Origin: CAYYTU01 sp964474655
GTDB lineage: Bacteria; Chloroflexota; Anaerolineae; B4-G1
Direction of reading: 5' to 3'
Length of the DNA: 63,762 nt
Assembly: GCA_964474655.1 (NCBI GenBank)
Contig: CAYYTU010000013.1
Location: 1-63,762, forward strand
Shown: positions 41,046-48,954 of the stretch, one piece after another
How positions within the stretch are numbered: position 1 is the first letter of the stretch
Layout: each line of letters begins with the position of its first letter
Position numbers and translations under genes: made by a program
The notes under the pieces: generated by a model
Database searches by the model: none
Told to the model about the DNA's origin: nothing
The model's input: the letters and a program-made list of their open reading frames with translations, nothing else

Positions 41046-42277
41046 GTTCGAGTTCCATCGCCCGTTATCGAGAGACTCTGAACCGATGGGGGCTGAGCGA
41101 CGTACCCTTTCGCGCCACCCCGCCGGAGGATCCGGCCGAGTTGAGTCGCATTTTTCACGGTCGTGAGAAAGAATTGGACGTAGCTATCCCTACACTTTAT
41201 GAAGGGCGCAACGTCCTGGTGCGCGGGATCTGGGGTGTCGGCAAGACCACGTTCATCCGCTACCTGCTCCACCATCTGCAGCAGGAGACCGCTTCTTTGG
41301 GTGAGCAGATGCTTATCCTGTACATCGGTCGCTTCCCCGGCGAGACGTCGGAAGCGCTGTACCGGGCGTTACTGCTCCCCCTGTCGGAAACCTTGGCCGA
41401 CGTCGAGCCGGAGGCTGAGCGTGTTTGGGAAACCCTCAGTGGCTTGCAGATCACCCGCAGCCGCCAACTCCAGGTCGAAGGCAAGGTGAACCTGCAATTG
41501 GTCAGTCTCGGCGGCTCCTGGGGGCGGGGGCGGGAGAAGGACTTCGAGATTCAGAACACCTATCCGGTGCTACTGGATCTGCTCGACGTGGCCCAGGTGC
41601 GGTACGATCGGGTCATCATCGCGGTAGATGATTTGGACAAGAAGACACCGCTCGCGGTTCAAGGGATCATCGATGATGCCACTGACTTGCTGCGACGTGG
41701 TGAGGGAAAACGAGGGTTCCTTCTGACCGGGCGCTTTACCTCTGCCTTGCGGGACGTCTCTGGTCAGATGCTGGGTCTTTTCAGCGAGACCATCACGTTG
41801 CCTCGTATGTCCGCCGACGAGCTGTATCACATCGCTGTCAATTATTTGAACACGGCTCGTCAGCGTCCTTCCGGTCAAGTCACACCCTTCACGCCGGCTG
41901 TCATCTCGCAGATCGCCGAGTACGCCCATTGCATCCCGCGCCAGTTCAACCTGATCTGTGAGAAGGTGATGCGCCGGGGCGCGATGCGGGGTGTGGAACA
42001 AATTGACGAGCAGACCTTCCCCGACCTTTGGCACATGGTGCAGGAAGAATTCGTGCTGGAACTAACGCCGGACATCCGGCGGTTGCTCTACGTCGCCCGA
42101 CGCCAGGAAGGGCTTTCGGCGGACATTGACGACGCTGCGTTGGATCAGCTAGGCGTTGAAACGTTCGTCGAACTGCTGCCTATGCTCAAGTCGCTGGAGG
42201 GTGATTTACTCATCCGGACGGAAGAGGGCAAATTGGTGCCCAGTTCATTAGTACCGGAGGAGAAACCTCTTGACTGA
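41042..42277 (+). CDS. AAA/STAND-type P-loop ATPase
   Basis: A 411-residue P-loop NTPase. FHGREKELDVAIPTL precedes Walker A GIWGVGKTT (residues 62-70); Walker B is VIIAVDDLD (191-199) and the arginine/sensor region is FLLTGRFTSAL. A lid/winged-helix-like part follows (IPRQFNLICEKVMRRG). This layout fits Orc/Cdc6-like or AAA_16 STAND ATPases used in bacterial conflict systems. It overlaps the adaptor-TPR gene by 4 bases and the next gene by 8. It is probably the switch of the cluster. Confidence 0.85.
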   Translation: MSSSSIARYRETLNRWGLSDVPFRATPPEDPAELSRIFHGREKELDVAIPTLYEGRNVLVRGIWGVGKTTFIRYLLHHLQQETASLGEQMLILYIGRFPGETSEALYRALLLPLSETLADVEPEAERVWETLSGLQITRSRQLQVEGKVNLQLVSLGGSWGRGREKDFEIQNTYPVLLDLLDVAQVRYDRVIIAVDDLDKKTPLAVQGIIDDATDLLRRGEGKRGFLLTGRFTSALRDVSGQMLGLFSETITLPRMSADELYHIAVNYLNTARQRPSGQVTPFTPAVISQIAEYAHCIPRQFNLICEKVMRRGAMRGVEQIDEQTFPDLWHMVQEEFVLELTPDIRRLLYVARRQEGLSADIDDAALDQLGVETFVELLPMLKSLEGDLLIRTEEGKLVPSSLVPEEKPLD

Positions 42278-42623
42278 GTCCACTGCCCCTGACCGTGGTC
42301 AGTCTCCCGACCGAGCCAGCGACGAGCGCCCTCCCGAACATCTACGCGCTCTCTTCTGGGACACAGACTTCGACCATCTGTGCGTGGAGGGTCACGAGCG
42401 CTATGTCATCGAGCGCGTGCTGGAGTACGGGGATGTGCCGGCGGTGCGCTGGCTGATGAACCGATTTTCCAAAGAACAGATCGCCGAAACGCTGCGCCGC
42501 ACCCGCCGGCTCAGCCCGAAAAGCGCTTACTTCTGGGCCTCCATTCTAGACGTTCCCACCGGGGAAATACGATGTTTGAACAGGTCCTTTCGACGACGAC
42601 ACAGGGAAATCTGGCCCGGATAG
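42270..42623 (+). CDS. DUF6922-like protein, putative antitoxin of the AbiEii-like gene
   Basis: A 117-residue protein read from a TTG at 42270, supported by CGGAGGAG 7 bases upstream. The core (LRALFWDTDFDHL, YVIERVLEYGDVPAVRWLM and RRLSPKSAYFWASIL) matches the short proteins usually found upstream of AbiEii-like nucleotidyltransferases. It overlaps the ATPase by 8 bases and the next gene by 52 bases. It is presumed to be the antitoxin or partner, but it lacks an obvious DNA-binding domain. Confidence 0.75.
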   Translation: MTESTAPDRGQSPDRASDERPPEHLRALFWDTDFDHLCVEGHERYVIERVLEYGDVPAVRWLMNRFSKEQIAETLRRTRRLSPKSAYFWASILDVPTGEIRCLNRSFRRRHREIWPG

Positions 42624-43204
42624 CCGAGACCTCGCTGGGCGAGCGGTTCTATCTGGGCGGTGGGACCGCTGTCGCGCTGCACCTGGGCCATCGGCGATCC
42701 TACGATCTGGTTTTCTTCACCCAGGAGTGGGATTTTCCCCTCGACCTGCCGCGTCGCGAACTGGCGCCCCTGGGCGAAGTGGAGGTTATTCACCAGGAGG
42801 GCAAGACGTTCATCGCCACACTGGATGGAGAGCAGATCAGTTTCTTCGTCTATCCCTATCCCCTGGTGGACGCGCTGTCGATGTTTGAAGGTGTCCGGAT
42901 CGCCGGCCTGTCCGACCTGGCGGCGATGAAACTGGACGCCATCTCCAGCCAGGGCACAAAGCGGGACTTTGTAGACCTTTACCAGGTCTGTCAGGATGCA
43001 TTCTCGCTTCGAGAGGCGATTCGGCGCTTCGAGCGCAAATACGCCGACGTGCGTTACAGTATGGTTCACTTGCTGAAGAGCCTGCATTATTTCGAGGACG
43101 CCGAGCCCGATCCAATGCCTCCCATGCTCATCTCGCTGGAATGGCCCGCGGTCAAACGCTTCTTTAAGGATGAGGTGCAGCGACTACTGGAGGAGTTACT
43201 GTAA
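42572..43204 (+). CDS. AbiEii-like nucleotidyltransferase (toxin-type), catalytic Asp altered
   Basis: A 210-residue protein of the AbiEii/MenT nucleotidyltransferase family. GGGTAVALHLGHRRSYD is the family motif (about 29-45), and DLAAMKLDAISSQGTKRDFVD later is the second family block. The DXD pair, normally DLDFF, reads Asp 45-Leu-Val 47-FF (codon GTT), so the second metal-binding Asp is missing. It could be inactive, or use another acid. It overlaps DUF6922 by 52 bases and ends the cluster. A run of 8-base repeats and galU follow. Confidence 0.85.
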   Translation: MFEQVLSTTTQGNLARIAETSLGERFYLGGGTAVALHLGHRRSYDLVFFTQEWDFPLDLPRRELAPLGEVEVIHQEGKTFIATLDGEQISFFVYPYPLVDALSMFEGVRIAGLSDLAAMKLDAISSQGTKRDFVDLYQVCQDAFSLREAIRRFERKYADVRYSMVHLLKSLHYFEDAEPDPMPPMLISLEWPAVKRFFKDEVQRLLEELL

Positions 43205-43206
43205 AC

Positions 43207-43246
43207 ACCAACCTACCAATTTACCAATCTACCAACCTACCAACCA
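43207..43246 (+). repeat. Five tandem 8-base repeats of ACCAACCT type
   Basis: ACCAACCT, ACCAATTT, ACCAATCT, ACCAACCT, ACCAACCA in direct succession, starting 2 bases after the AbiEii-like stop and ending 20 bases before the galU ATG. The stretch has no G at all. Confidence 0.9.
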
Positions 43247-43266
43247 CAAAGGAGTGACGACCACAA

Positions 43267-44127
43267 ATGAAAGGCATCATTACCATCGCCGGCTATGGCA
43301 CCCGTTTCCTTCCCGCCTCCAAGGCCATCCCCAAGGAGATGATCCCTATCGCGGGCAAGCCATTGATCCAGTACCACGTCGAGGGGCTGGTGGCGGCGGG
43401 CATCACGGAGATCATCGTCGTGGTGCGCGACGGCGCCGACGTAGTGCAGCGCCACTTTGCGCCGGACCTCGAGTTGGAGCGGCACCTGGAGGAATCGGGC
43501 AAGCTGGAGCTGCTGGAGGACGTGCGACGTCTGGACCAGATGGCCGACATCGTCTTCGTGCGCCAGCCGAAGACATTGCCCTACGGCAACGCCTCGCCGG
43601 CCCTGGCGGCCCGGAACTGGCTCAATCCCGGCGAGCCGTTCTATTACATGTTCGGCGACGACATCGTGATGGGCGGCGTGCCGGTGCCGCAGCAGGTGCT
43701 CGATACGTTCAACGAGCACGAGCCGGCGGCGGTGCTGGCCACCCAGCGCGTCCCCGACGAGGAGACGCATCTCTATGGCTGCGTCGAGCTCGAGCCGGGC
43801 TCCGAGAACAAGATGATCCGCATCGTCGAGAAGCCCGCGCCGGGCACCGCGCCCTCCAATCAGGTCCAGATCGGTCACTTCGTCTTCACCGCGGAGATTT
43901 TCGACATCCTGGAGAATCTGGAGACGGGGAAGGGCGGCGAGCTCTGGCTGGCCGACGCGGTGGATGAGCTGGCGCGGCGCTCGACTGTGGTGGTGCACCC
44001 CATCGACGGGCTGTGGATGGCCGCCGGCGACCCCTTGCGCCAGCTGAAGGCCTGCATCGAGGTCAGCCTGCGGCGCGAGGATATGCGCGATGAACTGGTC
44101 GAGTACCTGCGCTCATTGGATGTGTGA
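43267..44127 (+). CDS. galU: UTP-glucose-1-phosphate uridylyltransferase
   Basis: A 286-residue nucleotidyltransferase that makes UDP-glucose for glycans. It opens GIITIAGYGTRFLPASKA, with Tyr where most GalU have Leu (GLGTR), followed by IPKEMIPIAGKPLIQYHVE. Other landmarks are FVRQPKTLPYGNASP, FGDDIVMGG and EKPAPGTAPSNQVQIG. AAAGGAGTGACG precedes the ATG. It is the first housekeeping gene after the conflict cluster and is followed by an overlapping small gene. The glycosyltransferase and phosphoglucomutase at 55-59 kb could use the same sugar nucleotides. Confidence 0.94.
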   Translation: MKGIITIAGYGTRFLPASKAIPKEMIPIAGKPLIQYHVEGLVAAGITEIIVVVRDGADVVQRHFAPDLELERHLEESGKLELLEDVRRLDQMADIVFVRQPKTLPYGNASPALAARNWLNPGEPFYYMFGDDIVMGGVPVPQQVLDTFNEHEPAAVLATQRVPDEETHLYGCVELEPGSENKMIRIVEKPAPGTAPSNQVQIGHFVFTAEIFDILENLETGKGGELWLADAVDELARRSTVVVHPIDGLWMAAGDPLRQLKACIEVSLRREDMRDELVEYLRSLDV

Positions 44128-44336
44128 TGAGCGCTTCTGTCGCGTGCTACGCAGGCGAGCGTTATCCTGAGCGCCCACGTGCCTTCTCGTGGGAGGGGGA
44201 GCGGCTGGAGGTGACGGCGGTTGAGCGGCAATGGCGTACGCCCGATGGCTTGACGTTTCGCGTGCGTACGTCCGACGGGCGTCGCTTCACCTTGACCTAT
44301 GATGAGACCGACGACGCTTGGCAAATTTGCCAATAA
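44127..44336 (+). CDS. Small DUF6504-like protein
   Basis: A 69-residue protein with CYAGERYPERPRAFSWEG, VERQWRTPDGLTFRVRT and FTLTYDETDDAW, an all-beta pattern resembling the DUF6504 group (recognised from memory). It begins at the last base of the galU stop (TGATGA), so translation is coupled. The stop lies within a perfect 16-base palindrome TTGGCAAATTTGCCAA (44318-44333). Function unknown. Confidence 0.7.
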   Translation: MSASVACYAGERYPERPRAFSWEGERLEVTAVERQWRTPDGLTFRVRTSDGRRFTLTYDETDDAWQICQ

Positions 44337-44408
44337 GGTCCTGACGGGGTGACTTTTGCGCCACTGCTAAATACACTCTCCCGAGAGGTGTTCAAATTTC
44401 GGATCTTG

Positions 44409-45452
44409 CTACGAGAGCGAAGGCGCCAGCTCTACATTCAGGGCCGAAAATACGTCCGCGATCGGGTTGATGATGGTAGTGGCCTGGGAGCCGGCGAACA
44501 ACAGTCCGACGAGCTGCTTATCCATATCCAGGACGGCCGAGCCGGAGTCGCCAGGCTGGCTCATCGCGCCGGCGATCAGTTGTCCGGTGAAGACCGCGGT
44601 CGGGCCGTTGTAATTGACGCGCACCGTGGCGTCGATCTGGGTGATGGCCCCGGTCGTGTAGCCGGTCGTGCGGCCGGTCTTCTGTAGCTCGGTTCCTAAC
44701 GTGGCCTCACCGATGCCCGTCGGATGGCCGATGTAGAGAATGTCTGAGCTGACCCCCTCAAGCGACGAGGGACGCCCCAAGGCTGCGTCCACCTGGTTGA
44801 CCCCTTCTGTCTTTCTCACAGCTTCAAGCCGTTGGTTCGATCCGAGCACCTGGGCGGCGTAGTTCAATAATTGAGCTGCTCGACTGGCGTAGGGGCACTC
44901 TGAGGGCTCCGCGCCGAAGTCGATCGGCACGTAGTCGGCCAGGGTGGCGATGCGATCGTCGGAGACGCCGCCGTCGGCCGCGCCAGGCTGGAGGATGGGG
45001 TCGCCGATCTCCCCTTCGTTGGAGGCGGCCAGGACGTGGTTGTTGGAGAGTAAGAAAGGTTCGTCCTCTCGCTGAACCAGGCAGCCGAAGGTGCCGGCCG
45101 TGACGCGATAGTGGCCCACGGAGACGCCGGGTGGGGTCACCGGGCGCCAGCGATCGCGGGGGCCTAGCTCTTGCTCTGGTGCGGCCTCTTCTGGGAAGGC
45201 GCGGAACACGCCGGTCTCCACCACGTCCGTCTTGACGCCGTTCAGCACCTGCGGCACGAGGTCTTCCTCGGTCAGGGCAGCGGGCTCCACCTTCTGCGTG
45301 ACCGAGACGACGATGCCCAGCTCGCCGGTGTTGATGCCCTGCCGGACCTTGAAACCGAGTCCGACTCCCACCACGTTTCGCTTCTTAAGTAGATCAACTA
45401 CGTGCTGCTGTTTGATCTGCTGAGCTTGAGTGAACGCGTGTACATCTTCCAT
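44409..45452 (-). CDS. Nal1-like trypsin-fold serine protease
   Basis: A 347-residue chymotrypsin-fold protease. The N-terminal 85 residues form an alpha/beta domain (VVGVGLGFKVRQGINTGELG, IVVSVTQK). The protease part has His 139 in SNNHVLA, Asp 222 in NQVDAAL and Ser 303 in QPGDSGSAV, a complete triad. There is no signal peptide, as in Nal1-type proteins. AAAGGAGCCAGAT precedes the ATG at 45452; the frame opens 13 codons earlier. Its N-terminal domain is matched by the stand-alone small protein encoded just upstream. Confidence 0.88.
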   Translation of the reverse strand: MEDVHAFTQAQQIKQQHVVDLLKKRNVVGVGLGFKVRQGINTGELGIVVSVTQKVEPAALTEEDLVPQVLNGVKTDVVETGVFRAFPEEAAPEQELGPRDRWRPVTPPGVSVGHYRVTAGTFGCLVQREDEPFLLSNNHVLAASNEGEIGDPILQPGAADGGVSDDRIATLADYVPIDFGAEPSECPYASRAAQLLNYAAQVLGSNQRLEAVRKTEGVNQVDAALGRPSSLEGVSSDILYIGHPTGIGEATLGTELQKTGRTTGYTTGAITQIDATVRVNYNGPTAVFTGQLIAGAMSQPGDSGSAVLDMDKQLVGLLFAGSQATTIINPIADVFSALNVELAPSLS

Positions 45453-45506
45453 ATCTGGCTCCTTTACCTGTTTGTGCTTTTCAGCGTTCAATTGTGGCGC
45501 TGATCT

Positions 45507-45779
45507 CTATGTGTTCCAGGCGCGGATTTCCCCGGTGGCCTGGACGTCGACGGGGACGCCCTCCAGGTCGTGAGGGATCACGTCGTCGGGATCAAGCTGC
45601 GAGCTGGGCTTCTTCTCCGTCACCGAGACGATGATGGCTGGCTCTTCGGTCGTTTCGCCCTTTCTCTTTCGGAGGCCGATCCCGACGCCAACGACGTTCG
45701 CTTTCTCCATCAGCTCCGCCTCGTGGGCGGCTTTGACAGCCCGCAAGTGGTTGATTCTCGCCTGGCTTATGCTCTTCAT
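45507..45779 (-). CDS. Stand-alone homologue of the protease N-terminal domain
   Basis: A 90-residue protein. Residues about 22-88 (MEKANVVGVGIGLRKRKGE, IIVSVTEKK, DDVIPHDLEGVPVDVQATGEIRAW) align with residues about 21-86 of the next gene's protease (KKRNVVGVGLGFKVRQGIN, IVVSVTQK, EDLVPQVLNGVKTDVVETGVFRAF). It is therefore a single-domain copy without protease part. It lies 54 bases upstream of the protease gene on the same strand. It may be an inhibitor, a propeptide in trans or an assembly partner. Confidence 0.8.
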   Translation of the reverse strand: MKSISQARINHLRAVKAAHEAELMEKANVVGVGIGLRKRKGETTEEPAIIVSVTEKKPSSQLDPDDVIPHDLEGVPVDVQATGEIRAWNT

Positions 45780-45803
45780 CTCTCTTTACCTTTCTTTCTG
45801 CAG

Positions 45804-46757
45804 CTACGGTGTCGGCGTCGGTAGTTTTTCCTGGACGATAGCCCGCTGGGTGCGGGCCATCGCCATCAGCTCACCGTCATTGGCCTTTTGGGCCAGCTCT
45901 TCCGCTTTCTCCAAATCCTCATAAGCGGCGCGCGGGTTTCCTTGTTGCGCCGCCACCCCGGCCCGCAGGTAATAGCCCCACCCCGAACTGGGCCTCTCTT
46001 CGATGGTGCGCCGGGCATCTTCCTCGGCTGCGGAGAGATCGCCGACCAGTAGATAGATTCGACCTCGGTTCAGGAAGAAGGCGAAGTCGCTTTCGTAGAG
46101 CGCGTGAGCGGTCTCGAAGGCGGCTTTCATCTCCGCTGCATCACCTTGCTGCGCGTGGATCGTGCCCTTCCAGAGCCACGATCTCGCGTCATCCGGCGTC
46201 AACGTTGTGACCGTGCTGAATGCTTCCAGCGCGGTCTCGAGATTTCCTTCTCGGACTGCCATCTCGCCCTTGTCTTTGAGTCGGTTGGCTTGGCGCACTT
46301 CCGGCGGGGGAGCGAGAAAATGGTCGTATGCTTGCCAGGCGCCGATCAGGAGCAGAATCATCGCAGCCGCTCCTGCCAAAATCTGGAGCAGCGTGCGTCG
46401 TCTCTGCTGAGCTGCTGCTTCGTCCAGGTACCACCACCAACGCCTGGAGTCTGGTTGGACGATGGCTCTTTCCTTTTGCAGTGCCTCGCCGACCTCGGCC
46501 AGGAATCGGCGTTTTCGCTTTTGCAACTCTCCCTGGAGCGATTCGAAGCGCGTTCGCTCCGCTCGTACGTCTACCCCGTCCTCTTCGAGCTGATCTAGCC
46601 CCTGAGCGATCTGATCGAATAGGCCGAGCACCTCAAGCGCGTCGGGGCCCGTCCCGTGCAGGCTGACCACCCGCCGCTCGGCCTCGTCCAGCGCTTTGCG
46701 AATCTCGTCGGCTGGCGTGCGAATTTTGTCCGGCACGAAGAGTTTACCCATTGCCAT
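45804..46757 (-). CDS. TPR-repeat protein with a central transmembrane segment
   Basis: A 317-residue protein. A helical coiled-coil-like cytoplasmic part (about 10-100) is followed by a single transmembrane helix (about 123-142, LLQILAGAAAMILLLIGAW) and then tetratricopeptide repeats (about 155-305, EGNLETALEAFSTVTTLTP, GDLSAAEEDARR, GNPRAAYEDLEKAEE), probably outside. The ATG at 46757 overlaps the end of the MBL-fold gene by 14 bases; an ATG at 46751 is the alternative. It is thus coupled to that gene and lies in line with the Nal1-like protease. Confidence 0.8.
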   Translation of the reverse strand: MAMGKLFVPDKIRTPADEIRKALDEAERRVVSLHGTGPDALEVLGLFDQIAQGLDQLEEDGVDVRAERTRFESLQGELQKRKRRFLAEVGEALQKERAIVQPDSRRWWWYLDEAAAQQRRRTLLQILAGAAAMILLLIGAWQAYDHFLAPPPEVRQANRLKDKGEMAVREGNLETALEAFSTVTTLTPDDARSWLWKGTIHAQQGDAAEMKAAFETAHALYESDFAFFLNRGRIYLLVGDLSAAEEDARRTIEERPSSGWGYYLRAGVAAQQGNPRAAYEDLEKAEELAQKANDGELMAMARTQRAIVQEKLPTPTP

Positions 46758-47610
46758 CGTCTTCTGGTTGGAGCTCTTCGTAGATGCGTTCCAGCCCGTC
46801 TTCGATGCGCTTTTCGAACCAGTCTTCTCTCTGCTCGGCGTGATGAGAGGCGATGACAAGCAGCTCATCGATGAATTCGGTCACATCTTCCTTGGGGCGA
46901 TCGGCCCGATGGAGGGAGCGTACTCGCCGACGCGCCGTGCGGATATACTCGCTCAAGGGATGAGTGGCCGATTGATCGCTGATCGGCCCGCGCCCCGGCA
47001 CCATCGTCACCTCCTCGAAGCGCGGACGCCGCAGCGTCGAGAGGGTTCTCAGCCACCTCCGGGTATCCGGGGCCGTATCCATAGCTGGCGGCTGCCCTAC
47101 GACCAGCGAATCGCCCGTGAAGAGGACGTTATCCTCGTCTCGCAGGTCGACCCAGGCGACGCCGGGTGAAGCGCCGGTGACGCCGATGAGAGTGATCGCC
47201 TTGCCAATTTTGTAAAGCTTCAGCCGCCCGTCGAACAGCACCTCTGGTAATTGAGGATCGACGTCATTCAAATCGTCCTCCGCCTCTGGGAAGCGCTTGG
47301 ATAGCCGTCTGATGACGTTGCGCCAGAAGCCGGCGGTGTAGTCGGCGGCCTGGTCGTAAGCTGCTCCCGTGGCGACGATGGGAGCGCCCAGCAGACCAGC
47401 GCACAGGAGCCGGTGGGGGTGAGCGTCGGTCAAGACGGTGTAGAGGAGCGGGACGTCGGCGGTCTGCTCGATCTGCTGTCGCCACTCGCGTGCGTCTTGC
47501 GGTAAGGTCGGCGCGTCGATGGCGATGATGCCCGATGGTCCAACGACGAACCCGACGTTGACGCTGGGATAAGCGGTCGAAACGTAGATGTTGGATGCAA
47601 TTTCTATCAT
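46744..47610 (-). CDS. Degenerate metallo-beta-lactamase-fold protein
   Basis: A 288-residue MBL-fold protein (NVGFVVGPSGIIAIDAPTL opening, LFTGDSLVVGQPP late, TMVPGRGPI near 210). The metal motif, normally HXHXDH, reads TDAHPHR at residues 61-67, so only one of the first ligands is kept. Loss of ligands suggests a non-hydrolytic or altered role. The C-terminal 60 residues are helical and charged. It overlaps the TPR gene by 14 bases, so the two products probably act together. The ATG follows GAGGACCGAACC. Confidence 0.8.
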   Translation of the reverse strand: MIEIASNIYVSTAYPSVNVGFVVGPSGIIAIDAPTLPQDAREWRQQIEQTADVPLLYTVLTDAHPHRLLCAGLLGAPIVATGAAYDQAADYTAGFWRNVIRRLSKRFPEAEDDLNDVDPQLPEVLFDGRLKLYKIGKAITLIGVTGASPGVAWVDLRDEDNVLFTGDSLVVGQPPAMDTAPDTRRWLRTLSTLRRPRFEEVTMVPGRGPISDQSATHPLSEYIRTARRRVRSLHRADRPKEDVTEFIDELLVIASHHAEQREDWFEKRIEDGLERIYEELQPEDDGNG

Positions 47611-47721
47611 TGGTTCGGTCCTCGGTTAATTCGATGATACGATTTTCGTTGACTTTCGGCTGTTTGCTGATGCGGCTTGGGGTAAGTATGGTTTCCGTCT
47701 CTCGTATGCCCCCGGCGACTC

Positions 47722-48954
47722 TTATGCCTGCGGCAGACGAGAAAGCAAGTCGGTCAGGGTGGCTTCGATACGCTCTCTATCTGTGGTGGGCGTGCTGCCC
47801 TGAGCCACCTGGGGCCGTCCGCCGCCTCCGCCGCCCAGCTCGTCGCACACTTGCCGGATCAGATCGGCCATATCGACCGCCAAGTCGTCGGAGCGGGCGA
47901 AGCAGAGGTAGGTCCGTTCGCCGATCCCGGCCAGGAGGGCCACGTGGCTGGGGCGTTCTGCGATCTTTCGCGCCAGGGTGCGAATCGCTTCGGGTTCGTA
48001 GCCTTCGAGGATGCGCCATATCGTTTGGTAAGGGCCGTGTGCAATGGCGCAATCCGCTAATTGGGCCGCCTCCATCGCCAGCAGGCGCTCTCGAGCATCG
48101 CGCAGCTCGTGATGGAGTGCCCTGGATTCCTCTTGCAGGCGCTCTACGGCCTCGTCCAGCTCCCAGTATCCCACGGTCAGGCGCTTCACCAGGCGATCGA
48201 TCATGTTGTCCTTGGCGCGATAATCTCGCAGGGCGCGTCCGCCGCAGACGAACGTCACTCGCGTCTCCTGCCCGCGGCTTTCGAGGTCGATGATCTTGAG
48301 CAGGCCGAGCTCGCCCGTGTGGGCGACGTGCGTGCCGCCGCAGGGCGTCAGATCGAACGGCGGCTCGGATTCTCCAGGGGGCGGCGGTACTTCCACCAGC
48401 CGGATCGGACCTTCGACGGGGGGTGGGTTCCGGAGGGGCAGCGGCGGCAGATCCTCCTGGTCGACGACCTTCACGGTCACGGGACGGTTTTCCCAGATGA
48501 CGTGGTTGGACAGCGTCTCTACCGGCGCCACGTCCTCGAAGTTCAGGTCGGTGGCGTTAAGGTCGATGGTGCTCGCTTCCGCCCCCAGGTGGAAGCCGAC
48601 CGTGGCGGCGCCGAGAACCTGTTCAAAGGCGGCGGTCAATACGTGCTGGCCGGTGTGCTGTTGCATATGGTCGAAGCGCCGGGGCCAGTCCAGTCGGCTC
48701 TTCACCTCCTCGCCCTCCGCTGACGCCATCTCGGCCAAGACGTGGACCACTGCCTTGTCCTCTTCGCGTGTGACGACGTCGCGCACCTCGACGCCGTCCA
48801 GCGTGCCGTGGTCGGCTGGCTGGCCGCCGCCGGCGGGATAGAAGGCCGTCTGATCCAGCACGACGGCGGGTTGACCCTCCCAGGTGAGTGCTTCTACCAC
48901 CCAGGCCGAAAACTGGGTGCGGTAAGGATCTTCGTGGTAGAGTCGTCTAGTCAT
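47722..48954 (-). CDS. Alanyl-tRNA editing protein AlaX-L
   Basis: A 410-residue trans-editing protein that hydrolyses mischarged Ser- or Gly-tRNA-Ala. The editing domain has the zinc ligands HTGQH (His 100, 104) and CGGTH (Cys 205, His 209). An AlaRS-like OB segment precedes it, and a C-terminal DHHA1 domain ends with the Gly-rich run GGGGGGRPQVAQG. AlaX with DHHA1 is the long form (AlaX-L/AlaX-II type). Its ATG overlaps the stop of the sensor kinase upstream by 4 bases, so it is the last gene of the kinase unit. The link between editing and the kinases is not evident. Confidence 0.92.
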   Translation of the reverse strand: MTRRLYHEDPYRTQFSAWVVEALTWEGQPAVVLDQTAFYPAGGGQPADHGTLDGVEVRDVVTREEDKAVVHVLAEMASAEGEEVKSRLDWPRRFDHMQQHTGQHVLTAAFEQVLGAATVGFHLGAEASTIDLNATDLNFEDVAPVETLSNHVIWENRPVTVKVVDQEDLPPLPLRNPPPVEGPIRLVEVPPPPGESEPPFDLTPCGGTHVAHTGELGLLKIIDLESRGQETRVTFVCGGRALRDYRAKDNMIDRLVKRLTVGYWELDEAVERLQEESRALHHELRDARERLLAMEAAQLADCAIAHGPYQTIWRILEGYEPEAIRTLARKIAERPSHVALLAGIGERTYLCFARSDDLAVDMADLIRQVCDELGGGGGGRPQVAQGSTPTTDRERIEATLTDLLSRLPQA

